A stretch of DNA of 64,000 bases from Takakia lepidozioides (Eukaryota; Streptophyta; Takakiopsida; Takakiales; Takakiaceae), in NCBI GenBank assembly GCA_030704615.1, contig CM060733.1, positions 63,426,001 to 63,490,000 on the forward strand. The letters are read 5' to 3'. Below are positions 1-9,842 of this stretch, one piece after another; the stretch's first letter is position 1; every line of letters starts with the position of its first letter. The position numbers were made by a program, and so were the translations under genes. A model generated the notes under the pieces. It did no database searches. It had not been told where the DNA came from and saw only the letters and a program-made list of their open reading frames with translations.

Positions 1-43
1 TCCAGGGCAAGGCAGCGAATCCGATCGTTGTTATATTTTCAAA

Positions 44-609
44 ATGTCGACGTGTGGGCCTGGGAGTGGAGTCGACTTGGTCACTCGCATGACAACTGGA
101 AACTTGTCGAATGCTTGGGTGATGTTTGATCACATCAAGCGAATTACAAACCATCAGTGGGTGACTATGGGTGCGCATGTTTATGACTATCACTCCAAGA
201 GGCTCATGACGATTGCAATCTGCGAGATGAAAGGGGAGGACACACAGTCCGAGATGCATCTGTGGGAGGGCATAAACGAGCAGATGGCAAGGGCGGGATT
301 GCTAGAGCCCAATTTCAGGGGATTCATGGCAGACAACGCTCAGGCCAACTAGGCAGCGGTGCGGCGTGTGTACGGTGAGGACCCGAATGTTCCAATGGAG
401 GGGAAAGAGAGATCCTGTGGATTCCATTGGATGCAGAGTCTATCCCACTACACTACCAAATTTGTTGCTAGGTCATTCCAGGCTGAACACCGTGTCCTTT
501 GTACGGCGTGGAAGGATGCACCCACATTTGATGACGCGGAGGTTAAGTTTGCTATCATCGAGGCTTGGTGGAACACATCAGGTGCAGTGGAGACAACCAA
601 TCTGGGAGC
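44..609 (+). pseudogene. Mutator-like (MULE) transposase, N-terminal part, split by a retrotransposon
   Basis: An ATG at 44 opens a reading frame that continues to the retrotransposon boundary at 609, interrupted by one TAG at 350-352 in the context NAQAN-stop-AAVRRVYG, where a Trp codon would be one base away. Visible pieces are FMADNAQAN followed by a Cys/His/Trp segment (CGFHWMQSLSHY) about 30 residues later, the spacing expected around the second catalytic Asp and the WH motif of MULE DDE transposases. The continuation lies at 9843 onward, beyond the inserted element: joining NLGA here to LHSWLGWWHF there restores the frame. MULE transposases catalyse cut-and-paste DNA transposition in the nucleus. 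The family call rests on this pattern plus the SWIM finger in the second half. It could also be a MULE-derived host gene, but the stop argues for decay. Confidence 0.6.
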
Positions 610-1610
610 TGTCGCGCGGCTTTTACTCACCCATCCCTTCGCTATCCGAGGCGGAAACTCCAAGATAGAAGAGTTGGAAATCTCTAAGTACTCAGCCCGC
701 GCAGAACAATCAGTCATGACCTACAGCTAGTGTATCATGGGGGTGTTTCCTATTTGTTTCCCTTTCCGCATTCATCTTAGCTACCTTACCATTGATAATT
801 AAGTATCAGTTTGCTTCATCGATCTATCGGTTCCCTCCACTAATCCATTCAATCCACAGCTTCACTCAGATCTCTCTACACAGTGTGATTGTATCGTATA
901 AGTATCAGATTATGATTTATCAGGTATCAGGCCGAAGCCATTATGTCTCTAATCTGCTCTACAATATCACTCTAGCTTTGCATATGACAAGCATCTACTA
1001 ATCCTCTTTTCTCCTTCATCGTGCTCTCCGATCTCCGCTCCCGCCTGACTCCGAAGTCCTCCCGAATAATGATCCCCTCATCATTCCCCGTTCTTCCCTT
1101 TATCCTCCTATCCGCGGTTCTAACCGTTTCCCTCTCTAACCGTCGTATGTGAACTAACATGTTCCCTTCACAGGTGTTGTTCCCCACAGTCGTTCCCTGT
1201 CCTACTCTTCGTTCCCTATTATCGTGACAGCTGTGTCAAGCGGTGACTGGCTGTGTTTGGCTGTGTCGGGCTGTGCCGGGCTGTGACTGGCTGTGTGGGC
1301 TGTGTCTGCTGTGACGACTGTGACGGGCTGTGTGGGCTGTGTGGGCTGTGACGGCTGTGTGGGCTGTGTGGGCTGTGACGACTGTGACGGGCTGTGTGGG
1401 CTGTGACGGCTGTGTGGGCTGTGACGACTGTGACGGGCTGTGTTGGCTGTGTGGGCTGTGACTGCTGTGTCGGCTGTGTGGGCTATGTAACCCCCCTCTA
1501 CAGTGCGCTGCTGTCACCCCTAAGGTTCCTGTTTGTCTCAGTCTGTGCAAAAATTAAGGGTACCCTACAGATCCCGTATAAGTGTCTAAGTCCCCTATAG
1601 TCCTCTAACA
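610..1610 (-). repeat. 3' LTR of element 1
   Basis: 1001-bp direct repeat of 8852-9842. On the plus strand it begins TGTCGCGCGG and ends CTCTAACA. It contains the CTGTG minisatellite (about 1222-1490), which lies in the early (U3) part of the LTR in element orientation. It carries one extra 10-bp unit relative to the 5' LTR. It is flanked on the outside by TSD GGAGC and on the inside by the polypurine tract. Confidence 0.95.
1222..1490. repeat. CTGTG-type minisatellite in the 3' LTR
   Basis: Head-to-tail 9-12 bp units of the type GGCTGTGAC / GGCTGTGTGG. The same array occurs in the 5' LTR (9462-9715) with one unit fewer. Because the units rarely create stops on the minus strand, they generate spurious long Ser/His/Pro-rich frames there. 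Confidence 0.9.
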
Positions 1611-1630
1611 TTTACCCCTTCCCCCCTCAA
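1611..1630 (-). other. Polypurine tract of element 1
   Basis: Minus-strand sequence TTGAGGGGGGAAGGGGTAAA lies immediately upstream of the 3' LTR. It is an uninterrupted purine run apart from three T residues and is the expected plus-strand DNA synthesis primer of an LTR element. Confidence 0.9.
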
Positions 1631-1642
1631 AAAGCCGTGTCC

Positions 1643-4600
1643 TCACGGTTTACTGTTTCCGAGTAGCAAACCTTTGTGAGTGAGCACCTTGTTGACGTTG
1701 AGAGTTTCGTGGTGGGCTGTGTGTACGAGCCCTGACCTCCACGTGTCTATTTTTAAAGTAATTTCCGTTTCCTCTTCCGTCATCCATTTTCCTGAAGTTA
1801 TTATGTGTCCACTTGCCAATGATTCTATGGATGGTGTAACTTTAGTAGGCTGTGTTGAGCTGTGACAGGCTGTGTCATACTGTGTTACGCTGTGATAGGC
1901 TGTGTTGCACTGTGGTAAGCTGTGATAGGCTGTGACACGCTGCGGTAGGTTGTGATAGGCTGTGTCACGTCGTGATGGGCTGTGATAGGCTGTGTCACGC
2001 CGTGCTGGGCTGTGATAGGCTGTGTCACGCCGTGATGGGCTGTGATAGGCTGTGTCACGTTGTGACGGGCTGTGATAGGCTGTGTCACGCCGTGATGGGC
2101 TGTGATAGGTTGTGTCACGTTTGTTTTGCCCACCCCGGTCATATATACTGGGCCTAGCGACAAGTGTTCCATACTCCGTTCGTAACACTGGTGCAGCCCG
2201 TGACTGCTCTTGCGGTTCAACATGCAAATCATGCTGCAGGGGTTTGTCATGGATACCACTGTACCCCTTCAACTTATTTGCATTGACTCTTCCCAGCATT
2301 TCTTTGTTAATGGTTTGTAACATGGCTGTGTTGTTATCATACATCTTTTGTATGACATAAGGTCCTTTCCATGGTGATTTAAGCTTAGAAGCTTGAATCT
2401 TTCCTTTCTTCTGCAACCATAGAACCAAATCCCCCGTCTTAAAAGTCTTTAATTTGCCTTCATCAAACTGTTCCTTTCGCTTCATCTGAATTCTGGTCAT
2501 ATTATCAGCTGCATCAGCACGTACTTCTTCCACATGGTATAATTCATGTTTCCTGACCTTGATGGAGTCTTGCAATTCCATTCTTTTTCCCCACTCCGTT
2601 CTCATGGTAGGTAACAGAAATTCTACTGGAAGTAAGGCTTCCATACCATAAACTAATTGGAATGGTGTATACTTAGTGGTGACTTTATATGAAGTCCTGT
2701 ATGACCACAAAGCTGTCAGCAGCTTTGTATCCCAATCCGTTCTGTTTGCATTGACTATCTTAGCCAAGATAGTACATAGTATTTTGTTGGTAGCCTCTGC
2801 CTGTCCATTACCCTGTGGGTAATATGTTGTACTCTTTCTATGCACAATCATAAACTCTTTAGTCAATAACTCAATGGTCTCATTCATGAAGTGACTTCCT
2901 TGATCACTGATAAATTCTAAGGGACATCCAAATCGTGTAAGTATGTTCTCGTACAGGAACCTTGCTGTGGACTTGGCTGTGTTGTCCCTCAAAGCTTTAG
3001 CTTCCACCCACTTTGTAGTATAATCAGTGGCTGTAATTATGTACCTGTTTTGTGTATTCTTGGATGGTGGATTAATTGGTCCAACAAAGTCTAGTCCCCA
3101 TTTCTGAAATGGTTCCGTAGGCATTGTAGGATGCAAGGCCATTCTTCCAGATCTCTGCAAAGGTCCTAGCCTCTGACATTCATCACACTTCTGACAATAC
3201 TCATGTACATCTTTGAACAAAGTAGGCCACCAGTATCCTGCGAGTAGTATCTTTCTACTGGTAGTCTCTTCTCCAAAATGACCTCCAGCCACTCCTTTAT
3301 GAACTTCCTCCAAGACTTTATTTACTTCATGGTGGTACAAGCATCGTTTTAGTACCCCATCTGGTCCTAACTTATACATTCTGCTTCCTACCATAGTATA
3401 AGGTAAAGCTTTGATAGCGATTCTCTTCCTCTGCTCCTTACCATAACTAGGTGGGCACTGACCATGAGCAAGGTAGTATCTGATTGGCCACTGCCAATCT
3501 AACCATTCATCTGCACTTCCTTGCACCTCCATTACAAATAAACTCGCATCAGGTAACTGATCGTCCACTCCTGTGGCGGCCTCTCCTGTTGTTAGTCGTG
3601 ACAAATGATCTGCCACAAGATGCAAACGGCCAGGCTTGTAAATAACCTCGAACTCAAACTCATGCAAGATTATTAACCACCTCGCTATCCTTCCACTTAT
3701 CAAAGGTTTGTTCACCAGATATATCAGAGCCTGGTGATCCACATAAAACATAAACTTTCTTCCCAATAGGTAATGCCTGAATTTCTTCACTGCATAGATC
3801 ATTGCCAATGCTTCTCTTTCCGTTGTGCTATAGTTCCTCTCAGCACTGTTCATCAACCGGCTAGCATAGTACACAGGTGAATCTATATTCCCTGTAACAT
3901 TCTGGGCTAACACCGCTCCCAACGCTTCTCCTGATGCATCGCAGTGAACATGAAATACTACATGCCAGTGAGGGTTAATCAGCACAGGTGTAGTTGTTAC
4001 TGACAGTGTAAGTTCCTCAAACGCCTGTTGACATTCAGCTGTCCATGCAAACACTGCATCTTTCTTCAGAAGCTTGCTCAATGGTGCTGCTATTTGTGCA
4101 TACCTTTTGACAAATCTTCTGTAATAACTGGTTTGCCCAAGGAATCTCCTTAAACTCTTAACATTCACTGGTGGTGGAGAGACTTTAATGGACTCTGTCT
4201 TCCTGGGATCCACAAGAAGTCCCTTCTTACACACTATGTGTCCCAGAAGCACCCCTGAGTTCACACAGAAAGTACACTTCTCTGGATTCAAGCCCAGACC
4301 TCTCATCCTGCATCTGGCCAGGCATAACTCCAATTTATGCAAGTGCTCATTCTTAGAGCTGTACACACTGAAATCATCCAAGAATACCTGCATGAAATCA
4401 TCCAGATACTCATGAAAAGATTCACTTATCACTCTCTGAAAGGTCGCTGGTGCATTACAAAGTCCAAAGGGCATGACTTTGTATGCATAAGCCCCCCAGT
4501 CTGTGATGAAAGCTGTTTTCCCTTGGTCTTCTTCTGCCACTTGCACTTGATTATAACCACTGAAGCCATCCATGAATGAGTACATCTCATGGCCTGCCAC

Positions 4601-7600
4601 AGTGTCTAATACTGCTTCTGTGAATGGCAAAGGGAAAGGATCTTTCTTCGTACAAGCATTCAGCTTCTTATAGTTCACACATACTCTTAGTTTGCCATTC
4701 TTCTTGGGAACTATAACAATGGGTGACAACCAAGTTGTATACTCTATTGGGTATATAAACTTAGCCTCAGCCAACTTCTTTATCTCTTCTCCAACCTTCT
4801 GTGCGTAGTTGGGATTCATTCTATACCTCGCCTGCTTGATTGGTACTGACCCTGGTTCCAGTTCAATTTTATGCTGACAGACTTCAGGTGGTATCCCTTT
4901 TAGATCCTCATAGCTCCAAGCAAATACATCTCTGTATTTGATGAACAAGCTTTTAGCTTCTTCGAAGAACTCCGGCTCCAAATCAGCTCCTACTTTCACC
5001 ATTCTCGGTTCCTCCTGAGTTCCCACATTTACTTCTCTCACCTGCTCATCAGCTGTGATTGTCCAACCAGTCACCACTTCATCCTTTAAGCTCACAGTGG
5101 CTGGTTCTTCTAGGATTTCTATCTCTCCCTCCTTTTCTTCATAGAAATGTGGTGGGTAACAGTTGGTTTCCTCTTCAATTGGTGTTGCCGACACTACACC
5201 ACAGCAGATACCTCTTAAACAACTTAGGCTTTCCAGCCGCATCTCCGCAACCTGCTCCCATTCTGGGTGTGCAGCAAATAGGGTAGCTTCCTGCTCCTCA
5301 TCCAGTCCTCCCCTCCAGTCATACTCTCTGACTCCTCGAGGTCTTCTTGTAGCAGGTAATCTACTAGATTTCTTTGTGGTAATTTGTATCTCGTGCATCC
5401 CATTATGCACAGTTAGTAACTGAGAATTCCAGTCATGGAATACCCTGGCCTGTTTCAGCCACGGACGTCCCAATAGTAAGGAGTAAGCCTCCATGACTTC
5501 ATCCATTTTTAATACAGTTACTGTGATCATAAAGATCATTTTCTGTATCTGTATCTTAACTCCTCTTATTAATCCCAATGGCTGTACACTTCTTTGATCT
5601 GCCATTGTTACTGTAAATGGGGCTGGTTTCATGTTACTTAGACCAAGCTTCTTCCTTAATTGGTCTGTCATGATATTTACTCCAGAACCACCATCTATCA
5701 GTACATCAATTCTCAATTGGATTACTGGCATAGAATCATCAAAGTCCATGACTGGTTCTCGCCCTTCCGGCTTCACATTATAACTGGTCACCTTGCTGTT
5801 CAGGTCTGTGTTTCCTGTCTCTTGGGCAATTCGATTGATTGCCTGATACAGCCTGTGCCTACAATAAGGTGCCACAGCTAATAGCTGTCCAATGGTAATT
5901 TCTGCTTTGGTCTGACATATTACTGCAGCCAAAGTCTCTTCATTACTTTGCATGTCTGCATCCTCTTTTTTCCTTTCTTCCTCACTCCCCTCTTTTTCTC
6001 CATCCAAATCAGAGGAATCTGCCACAGGAATATTAGTACTCTTTTGCATTTCCCTTATAGTATCTGCCACTTCCTTGTGCAGTTCCTTCTCATCCTTCCA
6101 AGTCTCTTCATCTTCAGGCATATCATTGCCACTTCCAGTCTCATCTTCTTCCTCTTCTACTGGAGGTATTAGTTTGGCTTTACTTCTTGTTACTATCATT
6201 GTACTTACTTCTGGTACAACACATGGCCTAACCATGTGAGCTGCCACCACTGGGCCCTCATTCACAGGAGCTCTCATCTCATTCTGGTGTCTTATCCAGA
6301 ATGAACAGGCTGCCTTGCGATGTCCTGGCTGATTACAATAGTAACATAGCTCTTCACCATTGGGTCCTCGCCCTTGGTCTGGTCTTGGATTATTTCTATA
6401 ATCCTGATTCCCGGGCTGGTAATTCCCCCTTGGATTACCCTGATAGTTGCCTCTGGAATTTCCTTGGTAATTCCCTCTTGAATTACCTCTCCCTTCCATG
6501 CCATTGTTATAACCACCAGACCTACCATAGTGGTCCTGATCATTGCTTCTTCTTGGCTGGGGTTGCACCTGATGCACCCTCACTTGCCTAGGTTCTCTTG
6601 TAGCTGTCCTTCTGTTGTAGTAACAATTCTCAGTAGAATGGTTATCCATTTTACAGATAGTACAGTGTTTCTCCTTCATGTGGCATTCTGCAGTGGTATG
6701 GCCTTCATTCTGGCACTTTGCACACCATACACCCTTTCTCCAATGTGTTGCAGCCTCTGTGGCATACTTCTTCAAGATTTCTTCCAATCTTTTCTCATAG
6801 TTATCCCTCTTCAACTTTTCCTTTCTCTTACTCTTTCTTTTTAGTTCTTGCTCTTCTTCTTCATCTGACTCATCTTCAGAGTCCTCATCTTCCTTTTTCT
6901 CTCTCCTGAGCATTCCCAATTGCTCAATTCTGTTTGCAGTTTCAAATGCCTCCTCCACTGTATTATGGGGTAACATATCCACTTTCTTCTGCAACTCTGG
7001 TCTTAGTCCACTCACAAACCAAGTCTTCTGTAAACCGGGTGCTGGTACTGCAGCCAGCTTTTTCATCATCAATTCCATCTTCTCCATATACTCTTCAACA
7101 GTTTCATGCTTCTTCTGCTTCAGCTGTTGTAAACTTCCATACACTTCATCCTCAGTTTTACTTGTCCTGAACCTATTTCGAAATGCTGTATTCAAGCCAT
7201 TCCAGGTTAGGAAATGATTATCAGGGAATCTTGCATACCATTCACTTGCTTTCTTGATAAGTGAACAAGGAAACAGTCTCATCTTGGCATCATCGCCATT
7301 CTCATTGTTCACTATACACATGTGCTCAAATTGGCTAATGTGTACATCGGGATCCCCTTTTCCTGAATATATTGGAAAGGGTGGTTTTGCCCGTGTTGGT
7401 TGTAACGCCATATGTGGCCCTACCTTCTGCCCACTGACAGGTGCTGGCACCCTTGCTGGTGCTGGTCCTTCTGGACCTGTTGTTTTTGTGGTGGATCTTC
7501 CACCAAGTGGTGGCCCTTGAGCACTCCCTGCTTCTGGCCCCACGATATTCACAGTATTCCCAGCTTCAGTTGCACTACTTCCCACACTCCCTGTCCCCCC

Positions 7601-8242
7601 AGAGCCAGATCCAGGCAGCCCGCCTGATCCCCCTGAGCCGACACCTTCGTTGGCCTGTGATCTAAGTGCTCCACTTGATCCAGGTCCAACGGGTTGGGAT
7701 GTCCTGGTTGTAGTCTCAACCTCAGCTGTTGGGTCTACTTCTTCATATTCTTCCTCTTCCAATTTCTTCTCTCCGTTTTCATCCTCCAAGTTCTGCCCTT
7801 GGGTTTCTTCTTCACTCATGTAACTCAACTGTAATGGTGTTGGAGAGTCTGAACTCTCCGTTGGCTCTGCCACATCCTCATCTCCTTCTTCATCTTCTGC
7901 TTCAGAAACTGGAGTTCCTGCTTTTGGTGTTCCATGCCAACTCTTATCAAAGATTTCTGTCAAGTCTTTTATCCAAGGATGTACCTCAGATCTTTCACCT
8001 CGTGATTGATCTTCTTCCTGTACCAATTCCCTTAATCTTTCTTGCAAAGAAACAGAAGGAGTGACATCCAACTCTAGTTCTTCCGGTATAGGTGATGCAC
8101 TTTTTGATCTTGATGGTGTGAGAGGTCCAGATGATTCCCCTATGTCTATTCCTCTCTCCCAAAGATATGGATAATTAGCTTTCAGATAGCTTTCTCTTTT
8201 TGATGAATATCTTTGTCGTCTAGCTTCTCTTTCATCACTCAT
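1643..8242 (-). CDS. gag-pol: Intact gag-pol polyprotein of element 1 (2199 aa)
   Basis: A single uninterrupted frame. An acidic N-terminal region of about 280 residues precedes a retrotransposon gag domain (about 290-450). Zinc knuckles follow near 510 (CAKCQNEGH), 525 (CTICKMDNH) and 632 (CYYCNQPGH). The protease active site near residue 850 reads LIDGGSG, DGG instead of the usual DTG/DSG. In RT, SFMDGFSGYNQV and the catalytic FLDD near 1287 are present (Phe replaces Tyr of YxDD). RNase H shows CDASGEALGAV near 1436. Integrase has an H2C2 finger near 1656-1690 and catalytic residues in GLDFVGP (about 1720), ISDQGSH (1780) and PQGNGQAEA (1812). The last 150 residues hold a tandem repeat of about 10 residues (RRDTAYHSPS type). 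A single gag-pol frame implies expression as one polyprotein. The start is the first ATG after the leader frame, 22 bp downstream of that frame's stop. Confidence 0.95.
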   Translation of the reverse strand: MSDEREARRQRYSSKRESYLKANYPYLWERGIDIGESSGPLTPSRSKSASPIPEELELDVTPSVSLQERLRELVQEEDQSRGERSEVHPWIKDLTEIFDKSWHGTPKAGTPVSEAEDEEGDEDVAEPTESSDSPTPLQLSYMSEEETQGQNLEDENGEKKLEEEEYEEVDPTAEVETTTRTSQPVGPGSSGALRSQANEGVGSGGSGGLPGSGSGGTGSVGSSATEAGNTVNIVGPEAGSAQGPPLGGRSTTKTTGPEGPAPARVPAPVSGQKVGPHMALQPTRAKPPFPIYSGKGDPDVHISQFEHMCIVNNENGDDAKMRLFPCSLIKKASEWYARFPDNHFLTWNGLNTAFRNRFRTSKTEDEVYGSLQQLKQKKHETVEEYMEKMELMMKKLAAVPAPGLQKTWFVSGLRPELQKKVDMLPHNTVEEAFETANRIEQLGMLRREKKEDEDSEDESDEEEEQELKRKSKRKEKLKRDNYEKRLEEILKKYATEAATHWRKGVWCAKCQNEGHTTAECHMKEKHCTICKMDNHSTENCYYNRRTATREPRQVRVHQVQPQPRRSNDQDHYGRSGGYNNGMEGRGNSRGNYQGNSRGNYQGNPRGNYQPGNQDYRNNPRPDQGRGPNGEELCYYCNQPGHRKAACSFWIRHQNEMRAPVNEGPVVAAHMVRPCVVPEVSTMIVTRSKAKLIPPVEEEEDETGSGNDMPEDEETWKDEKELHKEVADTIREMQKSTNIPVADSSDLDGEKEGSEEERKKEDADMQSNEETLAAVICQTKAEITIGQLLAVAPYCRHRLYQAINRIAQETGNTDLNSKVTSYNVKPEGREPVMDFDDSMPVIQLRIDVLIDGGSGVNIMTDQLRKKLGLSNMKPAPFTVTMADQRSVQPLGLIRGVKIQIQKMIFMITVTVLKMDEVMEAYSLLLGRPWLKQARVFHDWNSQLLTVHNGMHEIQITTKKSSRLPATRRPRGVREYDWRGGLDEEQEATLFAAHPEWEQVAEMRLESLSCLRGICCGVVSATPIEEETNCYPPHFYEEKEGEIEILEEPATVSLKDEVVTGWTITADEQVREVNVGTQEEPRMVKVGADLEPEFFEEAKSLFIKYRDVFAWSYEDLKGIPPEVCQHKIELEPGSVPIKQARYRMNPNYAQKVGEEIKKLAEAKFIYPIEYTTWLSPIVIVPKKNGKLRVCVNYKKLNACTKKDPFPLPFTEAVLDTVAGHEMYSFMDGFSGYNQVQVAEEDQGKTAFITDWGAYAYKVMPFGLCNAPATFQRVISESFHEYLDDFMQVFLDDFSVYSSKNEHLHKLELCLARCRMRGLGLNPEKCTFCVNSGVLLGHIVCKKGLLVDPRKTESIKVSPPPVNVKSLRRFLGQTSYYRRFVKRYAQIAAPLSKLLKKDAVFAWTAECQQAFEELTLSVTTTPVLINPHWHVVFHVHCDASGEALGAVLAQNVTGNIDSPVYYASRLMNSAERNYSTTEREALAMIYAVKKFRHYLLGRKFMFYVDHQALIYLVNKPLISGRIARWLIILHEFEFEVIYKPGRLHLVADHLSRLTTGEAATGVDDQLPDASLFVMEVQGSADEWLDWQWPIRYYLAHGQCPPSYGKEQRKRIAIKALPYTMVGSRMYKLGPDGVLKRCLYHHEVNKVLEEVHKGVAGGHFGEETTSRKILLAGYWWPTLFKDVHEYCQKCDECQRLGPLQRSGRMALHPTMPTEPFQKWGLDFVGPINPPSKNTQNRYIITATDYTTKWVEAKALRDNTAKSTARFLYENILTRFGCPLEFISDQGSHFMNETIELLTKEFMIVHRKSTTYYPQGNGQAEATNKILCTILAKIVNANRTDWDTKLLTALWSYRTSYKVTTKYTPFQLVYGMEALLPVEFLLPTMRTEWGKRMELQDSIKVRKHELYHVEEVRADAADNMTRIQMKRKEQFDEGKLKTFKTGDLVLWLQKKGKIQASKLKSPWKGPYVIQKMYDNNTAMLQTINKEMLGRVNANKLKGYSGIHDKPLQHDLHVEPQEQSRAAPVLRTEYGTLVARPSIYDRGGQNKRDTTYHSPSRRDTAYHSPSQRDTAYHSPSRRDTAYHSPARRDTAYHSPSRRDTAYHNLPQRVTAYHSLPQCNTAYHSVTQYDTACHSSTQPTKVTPSIESLASGHIITSGKWMTEEETEITLKIDTWRSGLVHTAHHETLNVNKVLTHKGLLLGNSKP
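1860..2115 (-). repeat. In-frame tandem repeat at the pol C-terminus
   Basis: About eight 30-bp units (each three 10-bp CTGTG-type units) encode repeats of the RRDTAYHSPS type near residues 2040-2125 of gag-pol. The 10-bp subunit resembles the LTR minisatellite, and the 30-bp period preserves the frame. Function unknown. The position, beyond the integrase core where other Ty3/gypsy elements carry a chromodomain, is notable. Confidence 0.85.
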
Positions 8243-8263
8243 GTCCCATGTCTTTCATTTCTT

Positions 8264-8959
8264 TTAATGTGGCAATAACCAAAACTCTCTTCTGTAATAT
8301 CTCTCGTATATGCCTGGATTTCTTTCAAGCTTCAATGCACCCTTGGCTATACTTGAAGTCTCCGTTACCATATAACCATATGGCAAACAAGTCTGAAAAG
8401 CTGTTCTTGGTGTGAGTTTGATCCACAAAATATCCTTTGGAATCCAATTCTTTACCAGTACAAGCTCTTCATGCATATGAGTATAAACATTCACCTTTCT
8501 TTCTTCCCAGCCTTCAAACTCTACTCGTTTAATGGATAGCAACGCTATCACATAAACTAATGTTGGTAACCAACGTGCTCTTCCTCTACAGGCTACCTGA
8601 TAAATCTTTATCACTCCTTTCTCCAGACCCCATTCTGGATCAGCATCATGCACTCGTTTAAGAATATTTTCTTTACATCCGTCTGGCAATTCCAAGAACC
8701 TTTGAAAGAATTGTTTGGACAATCTTTCTTCCTTCGTTCCACAGGGAATTTGATTCACTTCAAATTCTTTAATGGTCCAACCACCATGATCCCACCAGAT
8801 GCCTGTCACATCTGGTTGTTCATGTCCCAGGTCCCCAGTATGGTCGCCAAATGTCGCGCGGCTTTTACTCACCCATCCCTTCGCTATCCGAGGCGGAAAC
8901 TCCAAGATAGAAGAGTTGGAAATCTCTAAGTACTCAGCCCGCGCAGAACAATCAGTCAT
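8264..8959 (-). CDS. Leader reading frame upstream of gag, beginning inside the 5' LTR
   Basis: 231 codons on the minus strand. The ATG at 8959 lies inside the 5' LTR; the frame crosses the LTR end and the primer binding site, then runs about 190 codons to a stop at 8264, 22 bp before the gag-pol ATG. The non-LTR part has ordinary amino-acid composition (Trp-rich near GIWWDHGGW, charged helix-like segments KEERLSKQFFQRFLEL and LKRVHDADPEWGLE). No recognised domain, signal peptide or membrane segment. Plant Ty3/gypsy elements of the Tat/Athila side can carry extra reading frames, but usually 3' of pol. If translated it would precede gag on the same RNA. Alternatively it is an open non-coding leader that has not yet acquired stops in a very young copy. 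Confidence 0.5.
   Translation of the reverse strand: MTDCSARAEYLEISNSSILEFPPRIAKGWVSKSRATFGDHTGDLGHEQPDVTGIWWDHGGWTIKEFEVNQIPCGTKEERLSKQFFQRFLELPDGCKENILKRVHDADPEWGLEKGVIKIYQVACRGRARWLPTLVYVIALLSIKRVEFEGWEERKVNVYTHMHEELVLVKNWIPKDILWIKLTPRTAFQTCLPYGYMVTETSSIAKGALKLERNPGIYERYYRREFWLLPH
8831..8849 (-). other. Primer binding site of element 1
   Basis: Two bases inside the 5' LTR, the minus strand reads TGGCGACCATACTGGGGAC. The TGG start and overall form resemble the tRNA-Asp-type primer sites (TGGCGCCGTTGCCGGGGA) known from plant Ty3/gypsy elements, but with several mismatches; the priming tRNA is therefore uncertain. Confidence 0.65.
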
Positions 8960-9842
8960 GACCTACAGCTAGTGTATCATGGGGGTGTTTCCTATTTGTT
9001 TCCCTTTCCGCATTCATCTTAGCTACCTTACCATTGATAATTAAGTATCAGTTTGCTTCATCGATCTATCGGTTCCCTCCACTAATCCATTCAATCCACA
9101 GCTTCACTCAGATCTCTCTACACAGTGTGATTGTATCGTATAAGTATCAGATTATGATTTATCAGGTATCAGGCCGAAGCCATTATGTCTCTAATCTGCT
9201 CTACAATATCACTCTAGCTTTGCATATGACAAGCATCTACTAATCCTCTTTTCTCCTTCATCGTGCTCTCCGATCTCCGCTCCCGCCTGACTCCGAAGTC
9301 CTCCCCGAATAATGATCCCTCATCATTCCCCGTTCTTCCCTTTATCCTCCTATCCGCGGTTCTAACCGTTTCCCTCTCTAACCGTCGTATGTGAACTAAC
9401 ATGTTCCCTTCACAGGTGTTGTTCCCCACAGTCGTTCCCTGTCCTACTCTTCGTTCCCTATTATCGTGACAGCTGTGTCAAGCGGTGACTGGCTGTGTTT
9501 GGCTGTGTCGGGCTGTGACTGGCTGTGTGGGCTGTGTCTGCTGTGACGACTGTGACGGGCTGTGTGGGCTGTGTGGGCTGTGACGGCTGTGTGGGCTGTG
9601 TGGGCTGTGACGACTGTGACGGGCTGTGTGGGCTGTGACGGCTGTGTGGGCTGTGACGACTGTGACGGGCTGTGTTGGCTGTGTGGGCTGTGACTGCTGT
9701 GTCGGCTGTGTGGGCTATGTAACCCCCCTCTACAGTGCGCTGCTGTCACCCCTAAGGTTCCTGTTTGTCTCAGTCTGTGCAAAAATTAAGGGTACCCTAC
9801 AGATCCCGTATAAGTGTCTAAGTCCCCTATAGTCCTCTAACA
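8852..9842 (-). repeat. 5' LTR of element 1
   Basis: 991 bp, nearly identical to 610-1610 apart from one missing 10-bp minisatellite unit and a one-base shift in a C run near 9303-9318. Flanked on the outside by TSD GGAGC at 9843-9847. As the 5' LTR it should contain the promoter; no convincing TATA box was assigned. Confidence 0.95.

Larger units (their letters stand above)
610..9842 (-). mobile_element. Full-length young Ty3/gypsy LTR retrotransposon (element 1)
   Basis: Complete element in minus orientation: 5' LTR 8852-9842, primer binding site 8831-8849, leader reading frame, 2199-aa gag-pol, polypurine tract 1611-1630, 3' LTR 610-1610. LTRs begin TGTTAG and end CGACA in element orientation. 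The 5-bp target duplication GGAGC is perfect at 605-609 and 9843-9847. The LTRs differ essentially by one 10-bp minisatellite unit (1001 versus 991 bp) and a shifted C, so insertion is recent. Gag-pol has no chromodomain, and its RT region (FMDGFSGYNQV) resembles the plant Tat/Athila side of Ty3/gypsy rather than chromoviruses. It landed inside a MULE transposase coding sequence. An intact frame and near-identical LTRs suggest it could still be active. Confidence 0.95.

Noticed and set aside
1236-1550. Ser/His/Pro-repeat protein in the LTRs (also 9444-9782)
   Set aside because: Same minisatellite artefact inside LTR non-coding DNA.
1885-2259. Alternative-frame repeat protein at the pol end
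   Set aside because: A shadow of the in-frame pol C-terminal repeat; the pol frame is intact and explains it.
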